From contig NZ_JAFBBY010000001.1 of assembly GCF_016907515.1 (NCBI RefSeq), positions 3,534,001-3,598,000 on the forward strand: DNA of 64,000 bases, given 5' to 3'. Positions 59,472-64,000 of the stretch are shown here, in pieces; within the stretch, counting starts at the first letter, position 1, and each line of letters opens with the position of its first letter. A program made the position numbers and the translations under genes. The stretch is from Nocardioides nitrophenolicus. Its GTDB lineage: Bacteria > Actinomycetota > Actinomycetes > Propionibacteriales > Nocardioidaceae. The notes under the pieces were generated by a model. The model did not search any database and was not told the origin of the DNA. It saw nothing but the letters and a program-made list of their open reading frames with translations.

Positions 59472-60500
59472 ATGAAGAGTGCTCAGCTGCACGTCACGAC
59501 GTACCCGACCGGTCCGGTCGGCCCCGAGCAGTTCGTCGTCGCGCAGGTCGACCTGCCCGGCCCCGACGAGCTCGCCGTGGGCGAGGTGCTGGTCCGCAAC
59601 ACCTGGACCTCGGTCGACCCGGGCCTGCGGCTGCGGCTGCGCGCCGCGGCTCCCGACGGCTACTTCGCGGCCTTCCCCCTGGGGGAGGCGATGGACGGGA
59701 TCCTCACCGTGGGCGAGGTGGTCGCCTCCCGCGCCGACGGGTTCGCGCCCGGCGACACCGTGAGCCACTCGCTGGGCTGGCGCGAGCACGCCGTCGTGCG
59801 GGCCGGCGAGGAGGCGATGAACGGGATCGGGACGCTGCGCCGCCTGGACGTCACCAGCACCCAGCCGCAGTGGTACCTCGGTCCACTCGGGCCGATGGGG
59901 CTGACGGCCTACAGCGGGCTCGCCGTCGTCGACGCGCTCGACGGCGGAGGCGTGCTGTGGGTGTCGGCCGGCGCCGGGGCGGTGGGCTCACTGGTCGCCC
60001 AGTTCGCGCGCGAGCTCGGACATCGCGTGATCGCGACCGCGGGATCGCCCGACAAGGTCGCCTGGCTCCGGGACCAGGCCGGGGTGGAGGCGTTCAGCTA
60101 CCGCGACGAGCCGCTGCGCGCGGGCCTGGCCCGTCTCGCGCCGGACGGCATCGACGTCTACTTCGACAATGTCGGCGGCGACCATCTCGAGGCGGCGCTC
60201 GACGCGCTGCGCCCGCACGGCCGGATCGCGATGTGCGGCACGGTCTCGGACTACGAGTCGGAGCCGACCGGGCCGCGCAACATCTTCCTCGCGACCGCGA
60301 AGCACCTGACCATCCAGGGCTTCCGCGGCAGCCTCCACCTGGACCTGCTGCCCGAGCTGGAGCAGCGGGTCGGGCAGTGGCTGCGCGACGGGAGCGTGGT
60401 CTACCGCGAGTCCGTGTACGACGGTCTGGCGAGCGCCCCGGAGGCGATGGCCGACATGCTGGCCGGCCGCACGGTCGGCAAGACGCTCGTCCGGCTCTGA
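59472..60500 (+). CDS. NADP-dependent medium-chain oxidoreductase (zinc-independent)
   Basis: A 342-residue zinc-independent MDR of the prostaglandin-reductase type: VRNTWTSVDPGLRLRL, GPLGPMGLTAYSGL, VSAGAGAVGSLVAQFARELGHRVIATAGS, DVYFDNVGGDHLEAAL and TIQGFRGSLH. These reduce enones. ATG at 59472 with GAGG upstream. Probably reduces a double bond of an intermediate. Confidence 0.93.
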   Translation: MKSAQLHVTTYPTGPVGPEQFVVAQVDLPGPDELAVGEVLVRNTWTSVDPGLRLRLRAAAPDGYFAAFPLGEAMDGILTVGEVVASRADGFAPGDTVSHSLGWREHAVVRAGEEAMNGIGTLRRLDVTSTQPQWYLGPLGPMGLTAYSGLAVVDALDGGGVLWVSAGAGAVGSLVAQFARELGHRVIATAGSPDKVAWLRDQAGVEAFSYRDEPLRAGLARLAPDGIDVYFDNVGGDHLEAALDALRPHGRIAMCGTVSDYESEPTGPRNIFLATAKHLTIQGFRGSLHLDLLPELEQRVGQWLRDGSVVYRESVYDGLASAPEAMADMLAGRTVGKTLVRL

Positions 60501-60536
60501 TCGGGCCGCGACGGATCAACCGAGACGAAGGTGGAG

Positions 60537-61715
60537 ATGATGGACGACAGGATCGTGCTGGTCGACGGGGCGCGGACTCCGGTGGGCAGCTTCGGTGGGG
60601 TGTTCAAGGAGGTGCCGGGTTTCGAGCTGGGTGCGGTCGCGGTCCGAGGTGCGTTGGCGCGCGCCGGGGTCGAGGCGGACGACGTCGAGGAGGTGGTGAT
60701 GGGCTGCATCGGTCAGGTCGGCCCGGACGCCTACAACGCACGGCGGGTCGCGCTCGCGGCGGGCTTGCCGATGCGGGTGCCGGCGTACACGGTGAACCGG
60801 TTGTGTGGCTCGGGTCTGCAGGCGATCTGGTCGGCGGCGATGCAGATGCGGTGGAACGGGTTGGACTTCGCGTTGGCGGGTGGGGACGAGTCGATGTCGC
60901 GGATGCCGTTCTATGACTTCGGTGCCCGGGCCGGCTACAAGCTGGGGGACCGGTCGTTGGTGGACGGGACGGTGATGATGTTGACCGACCCGTTCCACGG
61001 CTTCCACATGGGGGTGACGGCGGAGCGGGTCGCGGAGAGGTACGGCATCTCGCGGGTCGAGCAGGACGAGTTCGCGGCGGAGTCGCAGCGTCGGGCCGCG
61101 ACCGAGCGGGCGCGGGTGGTGTTCGCCGAGGAGATCGTGCCGGTCGAGGTGGGTGGTCGGCGGCCGGTCACGGTCACCGAGGACGAGCATCCGAAGCCGG
61201 GGACGACGGTGGAGACGTTGGCGGGTCTGCGTCCGGCGTTCCAGCGCGATGGCACGGTCACGGCGGGCAATGCGTCGGGGATCAATGATGGTGCGGCGGT
61301 GGTGGTGTTGGCGCGGGAGTCGGTTGCGGTCGAGCGGGGGCTGCGTCCGTTGGCGGTGGTGGAGGCGGTGGCGACGGCGGCGATGGAGCCGGAGCTGATG
61401 GGCTATGCGCCGGTGCTGGCGTTGAAGGGGTTGTTCGAGAGGACGGGGACGTCGCCGTCGGACATCGGGACGGTGGAGCTGAACGAGGCGTTCGCGTCGC
61501 AGGCGGTGGCGTGCATCCGGGATGCGGGTCTGGATCCGGACCGCGTCAACCCCTATGGGGGTGCGATCGCGTTGGGTCATCCGGTGGGGGCGACGGGTGC
61601 GATCTTGTCGTTGCGGGTGGCGCGGGATCTGGTGCGGCGGGACCTGGAGCTGGGTGTGGTGACGATGTGCATCGGTGGGGGCCAGGCGCTGGCCGCCCTC
61701 TTCCGCCGGGTCTGA
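60537..61715 (+). CDS. acetyl-CoA C-acyltransferase (thiolase)
   Basis: A 392-residue thiolase with all catalytic parts: nucleophile in VNRLCGSGLQAIW, the GHPVGATGAI His and the MCIGGGQA Cys. Ends a beta-oxidation round by releasing acetyl- or propionyl-CoA. The two ATGs at 60537 and 60540 are both possible; the GTG at 60531 is less likely. Third-position choice is somewhat richer in TTG/GGT than the neighbours. Confidence 0.95.
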   Translation: MMDDRIVLVDGARTPVGSFGGVFKEVPGFELGAVAVRGALARAGVEADDVEEVVMGCIGQVGPDAYNARRVALAAGLPMRVPAYTVNRLCGSGLQAIWSAAMQMRWNGLDFALAGGDESMSRMPFYDFGARAGYKLGDRSLVDGTVMMLTDPFHGFHMGVTAERVAERYGISRVEQDEFAAESQRRAATERARVVFAEEIVPVEVGGRRPVTVTEDEHPKPGTTVETLAGLRPAFQRDGTVTAGNASGINDGAAVVVLARESVAVERGLRPLAVVEAVATAAMEPELMGYAPVLALKGLFERTGTSPSDIGTVELNEAFASQAVACIRDAGLDPDRVNPYGGAIALGHPVGATGAILSLRVARDLVRRDLELGVVTMCIGGGQALAALFRRV

Positions 61716-61769
61716 GCCCGGAACCAGAACGAGACAACCAGAACGAGAACAACGAGAACGAGGAGAGTC

Positions 61770-62537
61770 ATGGGTCGTTTCGACGGGCGAGTCGCCGTCA
61801 TCACCGGAGCCGCACGAGGGATCGGGTTCGGCACCGCCAGCCGGTACGCCGAGGAGGGCGCCTCGGTCGCGATCGTCGACCTCGACGAGGCCGCGGCCGC
61901 GAAGGCCGCGGCGAAGCTGCCCCTGGTCGAGGGCGCGAAGGCCGTCGGCGTGGGCGCGAACGTCTCCGACGGGGCGTCGGTCGACGCCGCGGTCGAGCGG
62001 GTCGTCACGGAGCTGGGCGGGATCCACATCCTGGTCAACAACGCGGGCATCACGCGCGACAACCTGCTGTTCAAGATGACCGAGGAGGACTGGGACCTGG
62101 TCATGGGCGTCCACCTCAAGGGTGCGTTCTTGATGACCAAGGCCGCGCAGAGGCACTTCGTGGAGCAGAAGTACGGCAAGGTCGTGAACATCTCCTCGAT
62201 CTCGGCGCTGGGCAACCGGGGGCAGGCCAACTACTCGGCCGCGAAGATGGGGGTGCAGGGCTTCACCCGGACCCTGGGCATCGAGCTGGGTCCGTTCGGG
62301 ATCAACGTCAACGCGGTGGCGCCGGGGTTCATCGCGACCGAGATGACCGACGCGACCGCGGCCCGGCTCAAGCTCGACGTCGACGAGTTCCGCCGCCTCA
62401 ACGCCGAGGCGGTCCCCGTGAAGCGGGTCGGCCAGCCGGCCGACATCGCGGCGGCGGTGACCTTCCTGTCGAGCGACGAGGCGTCGTACATCACCGGACA
62501 GACCCTCTACGTCGACGGCGGCGCCAGTGTCGGCTGA
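61770..62537 (+). CDS. short-chain dehydrogenase, FabG-like
   Basis: A 255-residue SDR: VAVITGAARGIGFGTASRYAEEGASV, NNAGITRDNLLFKMTEEDWDLVMGVHLKG (FabG-like), NISSISALGNRGQANYSAAKMG (catalytic Tyr/Lys), PGFIATEMTDA, YITGQTLYVDGGASVG. Likely a 3-hydroxyacyl-CoA or ketoacyl reductase/dehydrogenase pairing with the thiolase. ATG after GAGGAGAGTC. The gap before it holds short AGAACGAGA repeats. Confidence 0.94.
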   Translation: MGRFDGRVAVITGAARGIGFGTASRYAEEGASVAIVDLDEAAAAKAAAKLPLVEGAKAVGVGANVSDGASVDAAVERVVTELGGIHILVNNAGITRDNLLFKMTEEDWDLVMGVHLKGAFLMTKAAQRHFVEQKYGKVVNISSISALGNRGQANYSAAKMGVQGFTRTLGIELGPFGINVNAVAPGFIATEMTDATAARLKLDVDEFRRLNAEAVPVKRVGQPADIAAAVTFLSSDEASYITGQTLYVDGGASVG

Positions 62538-63705
62538 GCGGGCGCTGGTCGCCGAGACCGAGGAGTTCGTGCGCCGTGAGGTGCTGCCGATCGAGGACGC
62601 CCACGACGGCGACGTGGAGGCGGCCGGCGGCGAGAGCCTGCGCCGCGAGCTGCAGGCCAAGGCCGCCGCGGCCGGGCTGCTGTCGCCCCACGGTCCGGTC
62701 GACTGCGGCGGGCTCGGGCTGGGGATGGTGGACCGCGCGCCGGTCTTCGAGGCGGCGGGCCGGGGGCTGTTCGGGCCGATGGCGCTGAACATCAACGCCC
62801 CCGACGAGGGCAACATCCACCTGCTCGACCATGTCGCGAGCGCCGCGCAGCGCGAGCGCTACCTGCGGCCCCTGGTCGCCGGAACCGTGCGCTCGGCGTT
62901 CGCGATGACCGAGCCGGCGCCCGGCGCCGGGGCGGATCCGTCGATGCTGACCACCCGGGCCACGAGGGTCGACGGCGGCTGGGTCGTCAACGGGCACAAG
63001 TGGTTCATCACCGGCGCCGACGGCGCGGGCTTCTTCATCGTGATGGCCCGCACCAGCGGCGAGCCGGGCGGCGCGGGCGGAGCGACCATGTTCCTCGCGC
63101 CCGCCGACGCGCCGGGGATCGAGGTCGGGCGCCACATCGGGACCATGGACCGCTCGATGCTCGGCGGCCACTGCGAGATGAGGTTCACCGACGTCTTCGT
63201 CCCCGACGAGGACGTGCTCGGCGGCGTGGACGAGGGCTTCCGCTACGCCCAGGTGCGGCTCGGGCCGGCCCGGATGACCCATGTCATGCGCTGGTCCGGC
63301 GCGGCCCGCCGGGCCCACGAGGTCGCGGTCCGCCATGTCGCCGGCCGGGAGGCCTTCGGCGCCCGGCTCGCCGACCTCGGGATGATGCAGCAGCTGATCG
63401 CCGACAACGAGATCGACCTCGCGGCGACCCGGGCCCTGCTGCTCGCGGCCTGCCGCGAGCTCGACGACGGTGGCCGGGCGTCGGAGGCCACCTCGATCGC
63501 GAAGACCTTCGCGGCCGAGGCGCTGCACCGGGTCGTGGACCGGGCGACCCAGATGTGCGGCGGGCTGGGCGTCTCCAGCGACCTCCCCGTGGCCCGGATC
63601 GCCCGTGAGATCAGGCCCTTCCGCATCTACGACGGTCCGTCCGAGGTGCACCGCTGGTCGATCGCCAAGCGTGCCGTACGCCGGCTGGCGGGGGGCGAGC
63701 GGTGA
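62527..63705 (+). CDS. ACAD10/11-like acyl-CoA dehydrogenase
   Basis: A 392-residue dehydrogenase with the ACAD10/11 signature YDGPSEVHRWSIAKRAV at its C-terminus, plus AFAMTEPAPGAGADPSMLTT and VVNGHKWFITG. GTG at 62527 overlaps the SDR end by 11 bases; GTGA overlap with the next phosphotransferase. This is the second such dehydrogenase-kinase pair in the window, here with the order reversed. Confidence 0.9.
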   Translation: MSAERALVAETEEFVRREVLPIEDAHDGDVEAAGGESLRRELQAKAAAAGLLSPHGPVDCGGLGLGMVDRAPVFEAAGRGLFGPMALNINAPDEGNIHLLDHVASAAQRERYLRPLVAGTVRSAFAMTEPAPGAGADPSMLTTRATRVDGGWVVNGHKWFITGADGAGFFIVMARTSGEPGGAGGATMFLAPADAPGIEVGRHIGTMDRSMLGGHCEMRFTDVFVPDEDVLGGVDEGFRYAQVRLGPARMTHVMRWSGAARRAHEVAVRHVAGREAFGARLADLGMMQQLIADNEIDLAATRALLLAACRELDDGGRASEATSIAKTFAAEALHRVVDRATQMCGGLGVSSDLPVARIAREIRPFRIYDGPSEVHRWSIAKRAVRRLAGGER

Positions 63706-64000
63706 GCGAGCTGACCGAGCCCGAGCTCGCCGCCGTCGCCGACCGCCTCGCCGCCGCGGGCGTCGCGTCGGCCGGTCCGCTCACGTCGGACCTCATCGCG
63801 GGCGGTCGCTCGAACCTCACCTACGCGATCACCGACGGACGCACCCGCTGGGTGCTGCGCACCCCACCCCGCGCCGGTCGCACCGCCTCGGCCCACGACG
63901 TCGCCCGGGAGCACCGGGTCACGGCCGCGCTGATGTCGTCGGGCGTCCCGGTCGCCGACGCGGTGCTGCTCTGCGCGGACGAGACCGTGCTCGGCGTGCC
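63702..64000 (+). CDS. phosphotransferase (APH family), ACAD10/11-type kinase, cut by window edge
   Basis: About 100 residues of the N-terminal lobe are visible: LIAGGRSNLTYAITDGRTRWVLRTPPRAGRTASAHDVAREHRVTAALMSSGVPVADAVLLC. This matches the APH nucleotide lobe. The gene runs off the right end. GTG start at 63702 overlaps the dehydrogenase stop, so the two form a kinase-dehydrogenase pair. Confidence 0.88.
   Translation, partial: MSELTEPELAAVADRLAAAGVASAGPLTSDLIAGGRSNLTYAITDGRTRWVLRTPPRAGRTASAHDVAREHRVTAALMSSGVPVADAVLLCADETVLGV

Overview
The window is dense, very GC-rich actinobacterial DNA with many GTG starts, 4-base ATGA/GTGA stop-start overlaps, an IdeR-type iron regulator with every metal ligand conserved, and a CYP51 cluster known from mycobacteria. 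The overall character fits a Nocardioides-like member of the Nocardioidaceae. That placement is inference; no rRNA or tRNA gene is visible in the window.

Region 1 (1-16.8 kb) is mostly housekeeping: a truncated GH13 alpha-glucosidase, a thioesterase-like protein, IdeR, a sirtuin, a PCMT-like methyltransferase and DUF2277. Then come three tandem copies of a 116-bp inverted-repeat element, the third split by a complete IS256-family insertion with an 8-bp target duplication. Next are a SigE-type sigma factor with a beta-propeller membrane protein, an enoyl-reductase-like protein, a TadG-like secreted protein, an ECF sigma factor fused to a zinc finger, a membrane segment and extracytoplasmic beta domains, a dienelactone-hydrolase-like protein, and an unknown protein paired with a luciferase-like oxidoreductase.

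Region 2 (16.8-26 kb) is one long run of genes: TetR, P450 (CYP123-like), SDR, CYP51, 3Fe-4S ferredoxin, SnoaL-like protein, aldehyde dehydrogenase, SDR, 3-hydroxyisobutyrate-dehydrogenase-like protein, carboxymuconolactone-decarboxylase-like protein, then a phosphopantetheinyl transferase. Gene content and order match the mycobacterial Rv0761c-Rv0771 neighbourhood. It starts from a probably leaderless promoter carrying perfect palindromes.

Region 3 (26-31 kb) holds a sortase-anchored repeat protein, a fourth 116-bp element and small stress or NTF2-type genes.

Region 4 (31-64 kb) is the most interesting part: a catabolic island of about 28 genes. A 15-bp operator of the form YTGAA-N5-TTCAR recurs ten or eleven times, almost always just upstream of a transcription unit, including that of a KstR2-like TetR gene. 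The island encodes an acyl-CoA ligase, four acyl-CoA dehydrogenases, an enoyl-CoA hydratase, a MaoC hydratase, a DUF35/Ltp2-like pair resembling the steroid side-chain retro-aldolase, a true thiolase, many SDRs and medium-chain dehydrogenases, a flavin/iron-sulfur ene-reductase, and two split ACAD10/11-like (phosphotransferase plus acyl-CoA dehydrogenase) pairs. It also encodes an ABC importer and an MFS exporter. Together these look like uptake, CoA activation and beta-oxidation with carbon-carbon cleavage of a branched or hydroxylated carboxylate, possibly steroid- or terpenoid-like. The substrate cannot be read from the sequence.
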